From Amycolatopsis sp. CA-126428 (GTDB lineage Bacteria; Actinomycetota; Actinomycetes; Mycobacteriales; Pseudonocardiaceae), in the NCBI RefSeq assembly GCF_002904335.1, contig NZ_PPHF01000185.1, positions 1 through 33,729 on the forward strand: a stretch of DNA of 33,729 nt, written 5' to 3'. A model generated the notes under the pieces. The model was not told where the DNA came from and searched no databases. It saw only the letters and a list, made by a program, of their open reading frames with translations. Below are positions 1 to 6,854 of this stretch, piece after piece; position 1 is the stretch's first letter; each line of letters begins with the position of its first letter. Position numbers and translations under genes: made by a program.

Positions 1-161
1 AATGGTTCACCCAACACCAAACAGCATGATAGAGTCCGCTTGAGCGGCGTCCGAAATCTTCGGAGCACATCAAAAGCGTGCCTTGACAAACTGCCGCCGG
101 CCGTGTTTTGGCTTCGGATCGGGGTTGCGGGGGGTCTGGGCCCCGTGGGCCGGTTGGTCTG
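1..161. other. Left edge without a supported gene
   Basis: I see no convincing coding region here. The first 60 bases are less GC-rich than the rest, which suits a regulatory region. On the minus strand a TATCAT hexamer near position 30 could be a -10 element for a leftward gene outside the window. A short GGCCC/GGGCC hairpin at 139-151 lies just beyond the stop of the MmyB-type regulator and might help end its transcript. A TTGACA at 92-97 has no convincing -10 partner. Confidence 0.3.
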
Positions 162-1028
162 TTACCGCGTCTTTTCGGTGCTTGGTTGGTTTGCTTTCCA
201 TGCCGTGAGGATCAGTAGGGCGTCGTGGGATGGGGTGCCCTGCTCTGCGGTCAGGACCATCAAGCGCTGACCCTCGCCGTCCGGGCTGGCCCAGGTGTCG
301 CAGTCCAACGTCAGCTTGCCCACCAACGGGTGGGTGTAGTGCTTGGTTCCGTACGTTGCCGTGTTGACGTGGTGCTCGGCCCACCACCTGCGGAAGTCCG
401 GGTCCTGGACCGACAGGTCGCCGACCAGTCTTGACAGGTCGGGGTCGGCCGCGTCGGGCGCCGCCTCCATGCGGAGGGCCGCTACCGCTTCGCGGGCGTC
501 GTGCTGCCAGTTCTCGTGCAGCTCTCGGACCGCCGGGTTCGTGAACAGCAAGCGCAGGTAGTTGCGGCGGTTCGCGGGGATGATCTCGAAGTCCGTGAAG
601 AGGGCCGTTGCCGCCGGGTTCCAGGCCAGGATGTCCAGGCGCTTTCCGAGGACCAGCGCCGGGGTGGTGGTGAGCTGGGCGAGCAGCCTGCGCATCGCGG
701 GACGTACGCGCTGGGCGGGACGGCGACGGCGGGGGAGGGCGTCGGCCCGGCCGGCCAGCTCGTAGAGGTAGCGCTGCTGGTCGTCGTCCAGGCGCAAGGC
801 TCGGGCCAACGTGATCAGCACCGGCGCGGACGCGCGGACGCGGCCCTGCTCCAGGCGGGTGTAGTAGTCCACGCTGATCGCCGCGAGCCGGGCGACTTCT
901 TCACGGCGCAGGCCCGTCACCCTGCGGGCCGTCTCCGGCTCGGGCAAGCCGCAGTCCCGCGGGGTCAGCTGGGACCGGCGGGCCTTGAGGAACGCTCCCA
1001 GCGCTCGGGGATCGGAGTCCGGCGTCAT
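162..1028 (-). CDS. MmyB-type helix-turn-helix transcriptional regulator
   Basis: A 288-residue DNA-binding regulator. Residues about 9-85 form an XRE-like helix-turn-helix with the typical run TGLRREEVARLAAISVDYY followed by R-L-E-Q-G. Residues about 105-275 match the MmyB-like ligand-binding (PAS-like) domain, with the family's W-N-P-A-A and D-P-D-F-R-R-W-W type motifs. Members of this large actinobacterial family commonly control a divergent oxidoreductase or hydrolase gene, and here the neighbour is an alpha/beta hydrolase on the other strand. The ATG has a GGAG four bases upstream. A CCAGG-N6-CCTGG palindrome in the shared intergenic region is a candidate operator. The ligand is unknown. 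Confidence 0.9.
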   Translation of the reverse strand: MTPDSDPRALGAFLKARRSQLTPRDCGLPEPETARRVTGLRREEVARLAAISVDYYTRLEQGRVRASAPVLITLARALRLDDDQQRYLYELAGRADALPRRRRPAQRVRPAMRRLLAQLTTTPALVLGKRLDILAWNPAATALFTDFEIIPANRRNYLRLLFTNPAVRELHENWQHDAREAVAALRMEAAPDAADPDLSRLVGDLSVQDPDFRRWWAEHHVNTATYGTKHYTHPLVGKLTLDCDTWASPDGEGQRLMVLTAEQGTPSHDALLILTAWKANQPSTEKTR

Positions 1029-1088
1029 GGTCTCCAGTGTCCTTCACCGGCCTTGATCCAGGACGCGTGAAGGGGGGCAAGTTCTTTC

Positions 1089-1104
1089 CCAGGCAGAAAC
1101 CTGG
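1089..1104. promoter_or_regulatory. Operator-like palindrome between regulator and hydrolase
   Basis: CCAGG-N6-CCTGG, a perfect 5 bp inverted repeat in the divergent intergenic region. Its position between the MmyB-type regulator and the gene it probably controls makes it a plausible binding site. This is inference from layout and symmetry only. Confidence 0.35.
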
Positions 1105-1173
1105 CTCTCCCGCCCGGGCCGGATCCGCCGGAATGTGGTGGAGCACCAGCCGCACCGTCGCGAGGAGAGCCCC

Positions 1174-2088
1174 ATGGCCACCACCACCGTCCGGTTCGAC
1201 AGCGCCGGCATCCCGCTCGCCGCCCACCTCCACACCCCGGACACCGCCGCTTCCGGGCCGCGGCCGGCGCTGGTCGTCGGGCACCCCGGCACCGGCGTCA
1301 AGGAGCAGACCGCCGGAACCTACGCCCGGCTGATGGCCGAGCGCGGCTTCGTCACCCTCGCCTTCGACGCCGCTCACCAGGGCGAGTCCGGCGGCCTGCC
1401 CCGCGGGCTGGAAGACCCCGCCCAGCGCGTGGAGGACTTCAAGGCCGCCGTGTCCTTCCTCACCACCCGCGAGGAGGTCGACGCCGATCGCCTCGGCCTG
1501 CTCGGCATCTGTGCCTCCGGTGGCTATTCGCTCGCGGCCACCGGCGGCGACCACCGCGTCAAGGCCGTTGCCACCGTTTCCGGGGTGGATGTGGCCCGGC
1601 AGTTCCGCTACGGCGCCGACGGGACCCAGGACCCGGCCGTCTTCCAGGGGCTGCTCGGGCTCGCCGCCCAGGCGCGGACCGCCGCCGCGCGCGGGGAGGA
1701 CCCCGGTGTGCTGACCATGTTCCCCGAGACCGCCGCGGAGGCCGGTGCGCTCGGCGGGCAGCACGGCGTCGAGGGCTTCGAGTACTACTGCACCCCGCGG
1801 GGCGAACACGACCGCTCCGCGAAGTTCCTCGCCTGGCCCAGCGTCGACAAGCTGGCCTCGTTCGACGCCTTCCACGCCGTCCCGCTCATCGCGCCGCGCC
1901 CGCTGCTCCAGATCGCCGGCACCCGCGCCGACACGTCCTGGATGGCCGTCGAGGTCCACCAGCGCGCCACCGGCCCGAAGGAGCTCCACTGGATCGAGGG
2001 GGCGAGCCACGTCGACCTCTACGACAAGAAGGAGTTCATCGACCCCGCCGTCGAGAAGCTCGCCGCCTACTTCGACGCGAGCCTCTGA
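1174..2088 (+). CDS. Alpha/beta hydrolase, dienelactone-hydrolase-like
   Basis: A 304-residue cytoplasmic hydrolase. The nucleophile elbow reads G-I-C-A-S-G-G, so the residue in the nucleophile position appears to be Cys113, as in dienelactone hydrolases, rather than the usual serine. Asp253 (in TRADTSW) and His279 (in GASHVDLYD) are in place to complete the triad. The N-terminal half carries the oxyanion-type HPGTG motif. The ATG at 1174 follows GAGGAGAG with good spacing; in-frame upstream codons lack such a site. It is divergent from the MmyB-type regulator, which probably controls it. The substrate cannot be told from sequence; a small ester or lactone is likely. Confidence 0.85.
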   Translation: MATTTVRFDSAGIPLAAHLHTPDTAASGPRPALVVGHPGTGVKEQTAGTYARLMAERGFVTLAFDAAHQGESGGLPRGLEDPAQRVEDFKAAVSFLTTREEVDADRLGLLGICASGGYSLAATGGDHRVKAVATVSGVDVARQFRYGADGTQDPAVFQGLLGLAAQARTAAARGEDPGVLTMFPETAAEAGALGGQHGVEGFEYYCTPRGEHDRSAKFLAWPSVDKLASFDAFHAVPLIAPRPLLQIAGTRADTSWMAVEVHQRATGPKELHWIEGASHVDLYDKKEFIDPAVEKLAAYFDASL

Positions 2089-2151
2089 CGAGCGAAGGAA
2101 ATTCACTCACCAGGGGGAGGTCCGAACAAGTTACTCGCGCGTTAAACCCTC

Positions 2152-2167
2152 GGTGACGCGGGTCACC
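2152..2167. promoter_or_regulatory. Inverted repeat upstream of lipase
   Basis: GGTGAC-N4-GTCACC, a perfect 6 bp inverted repeat 25 bases before the lipase ATG. It could be an operator or a small leader hairpin. No regulator is adjacent. Confidence 0.3.
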
Positions 2168-2192
2168 ATCGGTTCACAGAGAGGTGAAGCGG

Positions 2193-3122
2193 ATGGGCGC
2201 AACGACGCGCAGGTGGCTCACGGCCGCCACGGCCGCGGTGGCGGCACTCGTACTGGGGGCGGGGACCGGCCAAGCGGCGGAACGAGAACCCACCGGGCCG
2301 GTCCAGCCCACCATCCTCACCGCCGCGCTGTACTCGCTCGGGGCGCCCACCATCGCGCCGCCGGGGGCCAACGACTGGAACTGCAAGCCCTCCGATCGGC
2401 ACCCGAACCCCGTCCTGCTCTCCAACGGGACCACCGCCAACGCCTACGAGAACTGGGCCAACCTCTCGAAGAAGCTCGCCGACGCCGGGTACTGCGTCTT
2501 CGCCGGGAACTTCGGCGGGGCACCCGGGGCCTTCCTGCAGACCGTCGGGCCGATCGCCGACACCGCGAAAGCGCTTGCCGCCTTCGGAGACAGGATCCTG
2601 GCGCGGACCGGCGCGAGCAAGCTCGACGTCGTCGGGCACTCGCAGGGCGGGATGAACGTCCGGTACTGGATCAAGTACCTCGGGGGCGCGGACAAGATCA
2701 GCCGGCTCGTCGGGCTGTCGCCGTCCAACCACGGGACCGATCTCTTCGGGCTGCTGAGCACCCTCGAACTGATCCCCGGTGTCCCGGCCGCGCTCGGGAC
2801 CGTCTGCCAGGCCTGCAACGAACAGGCCGTCGGCTCGGACTTCCTCACCGACCTCAACGCCGGCGGGGAAACCGTGCCCGGCATCCAGTACACCGTCATC
2901 CAGACCCGCTACGACGACGTCGTGACGCCGTACACCAGCGCCTTCCTCGAAGCCGCTTCCAACGTGAAGAACATCCTGCTCCAGAACGTCTGCGGGCTCG
3001 ACTTCACCGACCACCTCGGCATCACCTACGACCCCGTCGCCCAGGGACTGGTGCTCAACGCGCTCGATCCGGCGCACGCGAAGACGCCGCCCTGCGTGTT
3101 CGTGCCGCCCGTCATCGGCTGA
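2193..3122 (+). CDS. Secreted lipase of the Streptomyces/GehA type
   Basis: A 309-residue exported lipase or esterase. Residues 1-29 form a Sec signal peptide: Arg-Arg, a hydrophobic core of alanines and valines, then a G-Q-A-A cleavage region. The mature part is an alpha/beta hydrolase with the nucleophile in GHSQGG (Ser150), an acid in T-R-Y-D-D-V-V-T-P-Y (Asp241 or Asp242) and His274 in the D-H-L-G-I motif. This set and the length fit actinobacterial extracellular triacylglycerol lipases. Four or more cysteines in the mature part probably form disulfides outside the cell. The ATG at 2193 is preferred because GAGG lies eight bases upstream; an in-frame GTG at 2184 has none. A strong hairpin follows the gene. 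Confidence 0.9.
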   Translation: MGATTRRWLTAATAAVAALVLGAGTGQAAEREPTGPVQPTILTAALYSLGAPTIAPPGANDWNCKPSDRHPNPVLLSNGTTANAYENWANLSKKLADAGYCVFAGNFGGAPGAFLQTVGPIADTAKALAAFGDRILARTGASKLDVVGHSQGGMNVRYWIKYLGGADKISRLVGLSPSNHGTDLFGLLSTLELIPGVPAALGTVCQACNEQAVGSDFLTDLNAGGETVPGIQYTVIQTRYDDVVTPYTSAFLEAASNVKNILLQNVCGLDFTDHLGITYDPVAQGLVLNALDPAHAKTPPCVFVPPVIG

Positions 3123-3145
3123 GTTTCGCCACATGAGACATAACC

Positions 3146-3177
3146 CACCGCCGGGGCGGATTTCCGCTCCGGCGGTG
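3146..3177 (+). terminator. Hairpin terminator after lipase
   Basis: Arms 3146-3160 and 3163-3177 pair over 15 bases with one G-T pair and a very short loop, 24 bases after the lipase stop. There is no clear T-run, which is usual in high-GC actinomycetes. Confidence 0.6.
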
Positions 3178-3178
3178 T

Positions 3179-3184
3179 CACTCT
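3179..3184 (+). promoter_or_regulatory. Candidate -10 of a leaderless gene
   Basis: CACTCT lies six bases before the ATG at 3191. It matches the spacing seen at several other starts here (hexamer, 6-7 bases, start codon) and no ribosome binding site is visible. Confidence 0.35.
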
Positions 3185-3190
3185 CGAAGC

Positions 3191-3616
3191 ATGTATTGGC
3201 CGGTTCCGGCGTCCTGGACGCCCCACGACGAAGCCGAGCTGGTCGCCGGCTGGCGGCTGTGGCTCGAGCTGTCCGATCGCGCCTGGCCGACCGCCGCCTG
3301 GGACGGGACCCCGGCCGGCGCCGTCCGCCAGCTGCGTGACCTGCTCGCCGCGTGCGACGAGATCGAGACCGCCTACCGGGCGGCCGCCGATGCGCCGTCG
3401 CCCGGCTTCCTCAGCCTGACGCAGGGGCTCGCCGTCACGGCGGGCTCGGCCATCTCGCTGTGGTTCGACGACTTCGACCAGCTCGACGGCGAGCGCGCGA
3501 CGCTGCTGCACGAAGACCTCGCGCGGTTCGCCGAGCAGGCGGAACAGGTGCTGACGCTGCTCGCGGTCAACGGCGGCTGGGCCGGCCTCGACGAGGTGCG
3601 GCGCCGCCCGGCCTGA
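3191..3616 (+). CDS. Hypothetical protein, 141 residues, helical
   Basis: I do not recognise this protein. It is acidic, rich in Trp, Leu and Ala, with no signal peptide or membrane segment, and is probably a small all-helical cytoplasmic protein. Codon third positions are strongly G/C, which supports real coding. No Shine-Dalgarno sequence precedes the ATG; a -10-like CACTCT six bases upstream suggests leaderless expression. It stands alone between two hairpins (3146-3177 and 3617-3642), so it is probably a single-gene transcript. The run E-L-V-A-G-W-R-L-W-L-E-L near the N terminus looks amphipathic. Confidence 0.7.
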   Translation: MYWPVPASWTPHDEAELVAGWRLWLELSDRAWPTAAWDGTPAGAVRQLRDLLAACDEIETAYRAAADAPSPGFLSLTQGLAVTAGSAISLWFDDFDQLDGERATLLHEDLARFAEQAEQVLTLLAVNGGWAGLDEVRRRPA

Positions 3617-3642
3617 CGTCGCGGCTGAGTCCACACGCGACG
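3617..3642 (+). terminator. Possible terminator hairpin
   Basis: CGTCGCG and CGCGACG, perfect 7 bp arms with a 12-base loop, begin immediately after the TGA of the 141-residue gene. There is no T-run. Confidence 0.4.
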
Positions 3643-3711
3643 GCCGGTAGCCGGGCGGTCGCGGATCCGGCCCCGTTCATCCCAACGCCGCAACGACGTT
3701 GCCCCACTCGG

Positions 3712-3737
3712 CCCAGCCGATCATGAAGTCGGCTGGG
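3712..3737. promoter_or_regulatory. 9 bp inverted repeat before DUF1206 gene
   Basis: CCCAGCCGA-N8-TCGGCTGGG is perfect over nine bases and ends 12 bases before the preferred ATG at 3750. It could be a repressor site or a leader hairpin limiting translation. Confidence 0.4.
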
Positions 3738-3749
3738 TACTCAGAAGGC

Positions 3750-4565
3750 ATGAACCGGACAGAGGCCACCGCCGAACGCGGCGAGAAGAGCAACACCGCA
3801 CAACTGCTCGGCCGGGTCGGCATGGCGTGCTACGGCGTCGTACACCTCGTCATCGCCTACCTCGCCCTGCAGGTCGCCTTCGGTGACAGCGAGCAGGCGG
3901 ACCAGAAGGGGGCCCTGCAGCAGATCGGCTCCACGGCGTTCGGCCAGATCCTGCTCTGGATCGTCGCCGTCGGCCTGATCCTCTTCGGGCTCTGGCAGTT
4001 CCTGATGGCCGCCACCGGGTACGAGTGGGTCAGCGGCGGCAAGCGGACGCGCAAGCGGATCGGCGCGGCCGCGCGCGGCGTCGTCGTGATCCTGCTCGGC
4101 GTCACCGCCATCCGCATCGCCACCGGCAGCGGGGGCGGCGGGTCCAGCAACGAGAAGCAGCAGGAGTTCACCGCCGAGCTGCTCAAGCTGCCGGCCGGGC
4201 CCGCGCTGGTCGTCATCGCCGCCGCGTGCGTGCTCGGCGTCGCCATCGCCGCGGGCGTCAAAGGTGTGAAGAAGAAGTTCCTCGAAGACCTGAACACGAC
4301 GGAGCTGCCGGGGAAGACCAAGCGCTGGATCGGCACGATCGGGACCATCGGCTACCTCGCCAAGGGCGTCGTCCTGGCCATCGTCGCGATCCTGCTGGCC
4401 ATCGCCGGATTCACGGCCGACCCGAACAAGGCCGGCGGCCTGGACGCCGCGCTCAAGACGCTCTCCGCCCAGCCCTTCGGCACGGTCCTGCTGATCGTCG
4501 TGGCGCTCGGCCTCGCCGCGTTCGGCGTGTACTGCTTCGGTGCGGCCAGGGCGCACAAGCGCTGA
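3750..4565 (+). CDS. DUF1206 family membrane protein
   Basis: A 271-residue integral membrane protein with about six hydrophobic segments, near residues 21-43, 65-88, 108-122, 150-170, 195-222 and 245-264. They come as three pairs, matching the DUF1206 repeat; each pair starts with a short G-R-x-G / G-Y-x-A-K-G-V-type motif. The function of the family is unknown. The N-terminal 20 residues are charged and presumably cytoplasmic. The start is uncertain: AGAAGG sits only one base before this ATG, and TACTCA lies six bases before it, resembling the leaderless pattern. An in-frame ATG at 3723 lies inside an inverted repeat and is less likely. Confidence 0.85.
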   Translation: MNRTEATAERGEKSNTAQLLGRVGMACYGVVHLVIAYLALQVAFGDSEQADQKGALQQIGSTAFGQILLWIVAVGLILFGLWQFLMAATGYEWVSGGKRTRKRIGAAARGVVVILLGVTAIRIATGSGGGGSSNEKQQEFTAELLKLPAGPALVVIAAACVLGVAIAAGVKGVKKKFLEDLNTTELPGKTKRWIGTIGTIGYLAKGVVLAIVAILLAIAGFTADPNKAGGLDAALKTLSAQPFGTVLLIVVALGLAAFGVYCFGAARAHKR

Positions 4566-4679
4566 GGCGGTGCCTGTCGGTTTCCTGTCGATCATCATCC
4601 GGAGCTTCGAATCCAGGTGCTCGGTGCCCTACTTTGGGTCGGGTCAGTTGAATATTCACCTACCCGGGAGCTGAAACCG

Positions 4680-5120
4680 ATGTTCGGACGATTCAAGGAC
4701 GTGGCCCTGTTGCTGGGGAGGATCGGCGTCGCGGTCGTCTTCCTCGCGCACGGGCTCCAGAAGTGGAACAACGGCATCGACGGCACGGCGAAGTTCTTCG
4801 AGATGTCGGGCATCCCGCTGCCCACGGCCGCCGCGATCTTCGCGATGACCGTCGAGATCCTCGGCTCGGTCGCCTTCATCGTCGGCTTCCTGCTGCCGCT
4901 CGTCGGCATCGGCTACGTCGTCATCTCGGTCGGCGCGCTGCTGTCGGTGCACATCGACAACGGCCTGACCGGCCAGGGCGGCTACGAGCTGGTCCTGGTG
5001 CTGGCGCTCGCCGGGCTCGCGCTCGGCTTCAACGGTGGCCGGCTCTCGCTCGACCACCTGCTGTGGGGCCGCAAGCGCGCCCGCCGCGACGCCGAGGTCG
5101 GCGAACTGCAGAACGCCTGA
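4680..5120 (+). CDS. DoxX family membrane protein
   Basis: A 146-residue protein with four transmembrane helices, matching the DoxX family. The first helix ends in the conserved F-L-A-H-G-L-Q-K-W motif, followed by the G-T-A-K-F-F-E-M-S-G-I-P-L-P loop typical of these proteins. Some DoxX proteins work with thiol or redox-stress systems, but the role is not settled and nothing nearby decides it. GGGAG nine bases before the ATG supports this start. The basic, charged C terminus (R-K-R-A-R-R-D) is probably cytoplasmic. A long palindrome directly after the gene should end transcription from both sides. Confidence 0.88.
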   Translation: MFGRFKDVALLLGRIGVAVVFLAHGLQKWNNGIDGTAKFFEMSGIPLPTAAAIFAMTVEILGSVAFIVGFLLPLVGIGYVVISVGALLSVHIDNGLTGQGGYELVLVLALAGLALGFNGGRLSLDHLLWGRKRARRDAEVGELQNA

Positions 5121-5129
5121 GTCCCCACT

Positions 5130-5198
5130 CTGCCGCGGCTGGTCGTGAGTGGTAAGGCGGGTTCTAACCCGCCTTACCACTCACGACGGCTGCGGCAG
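5130..5198. terminator. Repeated long palindrome, copy 1 (bidirectional terminator)
   Basis: Arms 5142-5163 and 5166-5187 are perfectly complementary over 22 bases with a two-base CT loop. After a short mismatch the pairing resumes with CTGCCGC (5130-5136) and GCGGCAG (5192-5198). It sits between the convergent DoxX and TIGR03089 genes. The central 44 bases (5143-5186) recur identically at 31179-31222. Confidence 0.8.
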
Positions 5199-5204
5199 AC
5201 TGCG

Positions 5205-5909
5205 TTACGCGGGGAGGTCCGCCGTGGTGCGTTCGGCGTCACGGCGGGAAGCGAGTTTCGCCGGGTCCGCGTTGCTGATGTGGACGAGGTGGGCGCCCGC
5301 GGTCAGGGGGACGAGCAGGCCGTCGAGGATGCCGTCCGGGCCGCTCCAGTCCCGGGTCGACAGCACCCGGTCGGCCGCGGTGAGGCCGAGTTTCGCGGCG
5401 CGGGCCCTGGCTTCGGCCAGCACCTCGTCCACAGTGGACTCGAAGAGCGCGGCCGTGGTGCCCGGTATCGGGAAGAGCGGGCGGTACTGGTCGCCGGCCA
5501 GCCGGGACTCGGTCAGGTAGTCGAACGCGCCGCCGCCCGGCGGCTCGGCGAGGCCGCGGCCCATCGGGTCCAGCGTCACGACGGCGGTGGCCGCCGCGCC
5601 GGTCGGTTCCGGGTCGTCCGGCCCGACGAACGCCACCCGCGCCCCGGCGCCCTCGGACACGACGCGCGCCCCGCACCACCACGCCCCGAGCAGCACGCCG
5701 ACCGTCTGCCAGTGCGCCGGGAGCTGCACCGCCACGGCATCGCCCGGCTCGACGTCGAATTCCTCGGTCAGCCAGTTGGCCGTCTTCGCCGCCCAGTTGG
5801 CGGTGGTCGCGACGGACAGCTCGACGCGGCTGCCCAGCTGGTCGTCGTAGTGGGTGATCAACGGTTGGGCGGCCGGCAGCGGGCGCAGCAGCTCGTCGGT
5901 CAGGCTCAT
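5205..5909 (-). CDS. TIGR03089 family protein
   Basis: A 234-residue protein resembling the N-terminal part of acyl-CoA/adenylate-forming enzymes (for example the run V-E-P-G-D-A-V-A-V-Q-L-P-A-H-W-Q-T), but much shorter than a full ligase and without the C-terminal catalytic lid. This matches the actinobacterial TIGR03089 family, which has no proven function. In mycobacteria a protein of this kind lies beside the LCP gene of the rmlD-wbbL region, as it nearly does here; I state that from memory. The ATG at 5909 is preferred over upstream codons because TAGCCT lies seven bases before it and no ribosome binding site is seen, which fits leaderless expression. Confidence 0.8.
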   Translation of the reverse strand: MSLTDELLRPLPAAQPLITHYDDQLGSRVELSVATTANWAAKTANWLTEEFDVEPGDAVAVQLPAHWQTVGVLLGAWWCGARVVSEGAGARVAFVGPDDPEPTGAAATAVVTLDPMGRGLAEPPGGGAFDYLTESRLAGDQYRPLFPIPGTTAALFESTVDEVLAEARARAAKLGLTAADRVLSTRDWSGPDGILDGLLVPLTAGAHLVHISNADPAKLASRRDAERTTADLPA

Positions 5910-5916
5910 GGGGACA

Positions 5917-5922
5917 AGGCTA
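5917..5922 (-). promoter_or_regulatory. Candidate -10 of leaderless TIGR03089 gene
   Basis: On the minus strand TAGCCT (TANNNT class) is followed by seven bases and the ATG at 5909. Confidence 0.45.
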
Positions 5923-5947
5923 AAGCGCGGACCACGCGCGGCGCCGG

Positions 5948-5992
5948 TTGACACCGGATGATCGACCTCAGTACCTTTGCTTTGAAAGCAAA
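5948..5992 (+). promoter_or_regulatory. Promoter and 17 bp palindromic operator of NmrA-type gene
   Basis: TTGACA at 5948-5953 and TACCTT at 5972-5977 form a -35/-10 pair with an 18-base spacer. The perfect palindrome TTTGCTTT-G-AAAGCAAA (5976-5992) overlaps the -10 and the expected transcription start. A bound repressor would block the promoter. No regulator gene is adjacent. Confidence 0.6.
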
Positions 5993-6017
5993 CTTATTTC
6001 GGAAGCTGGGGAGCACC

Positions 6018-6854
6018 ATGACCATTCTCGTCACCGGGGCCACCGGACACGTCGGGCGCGCAGTGGTCGACGCGCTCGTCGCCGCAGGTCAGGACGTCCG
6101 CGCGTCGAGCCGGGACGCCGCGAAGCTCGACGTGCCGGGCGGCGTCGCGAAGGTGAGCGCGGACCTGGAGGACGCCTCGACGCTGGAGCCCGCGCTCGAC
6201 GGCGTCTCCGCGGCCTTCCTGTACACGCGGCCGCAGGGGATCGAAGGATTCGTGAAGGCGGCGGAAACGGCCGGGGTGCGGCACGTAGTGCTGCTTTCGT
6301 CGGCCGCGACGCTCCAGCCGGATGCCGCCCAGAGCCCGATCGCGGCGATGCACCGCGTGGTCGAACAGGCCTTGGCCGCGGGGGCGTTCGCTTCGACGGC
6401 GTTGAACCCGGGCGCCTTCGCGACGAACACGCTGGGCTGGCGCGCGGACATCGCGGAGGGAGCGGTCCGCACGGTGTACCCGGACGCGCGGATCGGGGCG
6501 ATCCACGAGCGGGACATCGCCGACGTCGCGGCCCGGATCCTGGTCGACGGCTCCCACGACGGGGAGTCGCTGGCGCTGACGGGCCCGGAGCCGATCTCGT
6601 TCCGGGAGCAGGCCGAGGTGCTCGCGGACGTCCTCGGCCGGCCGTTGCGGTTCGAAGAGCTTACGGAGGAGCAGGCGATTGAGCGGATGCTGGCGGCGGG
6701 CTGGTCGCCGGAAGTGCCGCGGGGAGTCCTCGAGGCCTGGGCCCGGACGCTGCACGAGCCGTCGCTGGTGACGGACGTGGTGCGCGAGGTGACCGGCCAC
6801 GCGCCGCGGACGTTCCGGCAGTGGGCGGAGGACCACCGCGCCGACTTCAGTTGA
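6018..6854 (+). CDS. NmrA/SDR-type NAD(P)-binding protein
   Basis: A 278-residue atypical short-chain dehydrogenase. The N terminus has the Rossmann motif T-G-A-T-G-H-V-G, followed by a basic S-S-R-D position that suits NADP. A classical YxxxK catalytic pair is not evident, as in NmrA-like and azoreductase-like proteins that act as redox sensors or quinone reductases. GGGGAG just upstream sets the ATG at 6018. Upstream is a TTGACA promoter overlapped by a perfect 17 bp palindrome, so the gene is probably repressed by an unlinked regulator. Its last eight bases overlap the end of the convergent LCP gene. Confidence 0.85.
   Translation: MTILVTGATGHVGRAVVDALVAAGQDVRASSRDAAKLDVPGGVAKVSADLEDASTLEPALDGVSAAFLYTRPQGIEGFVKAAETAGVRHVVLLSSAATLQPDAAQSPIAAMHRVVEQALAAGAFASTALNPGAFATNTLGWRADIAEGAVRTVYPDARIGAIHERDIADVAARILVDGSHDGESLALTGPEPISFREQAEVLADVLGRPLRFEELTEEQAIERMLAAGWSPEVPRGVLEAWARTLHEPSLVTDVVREVTGHAPRTFRQWAEDHRADFS

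Noticed and set aside
40..270. A 76-residue rightward frame at the left edge
   Set aside because: It overlaps the end of the MmyB-type regulator, lacks a ribosome binding site and has no recognisable features.
1745..3136. A long rightward frame of 463 residues spanning the hydrolase end and lipase
   Set aside because: It is extremely rich in Arg, Ser and Pro and overlaps two genes with clear catalytic motifs in another frame.
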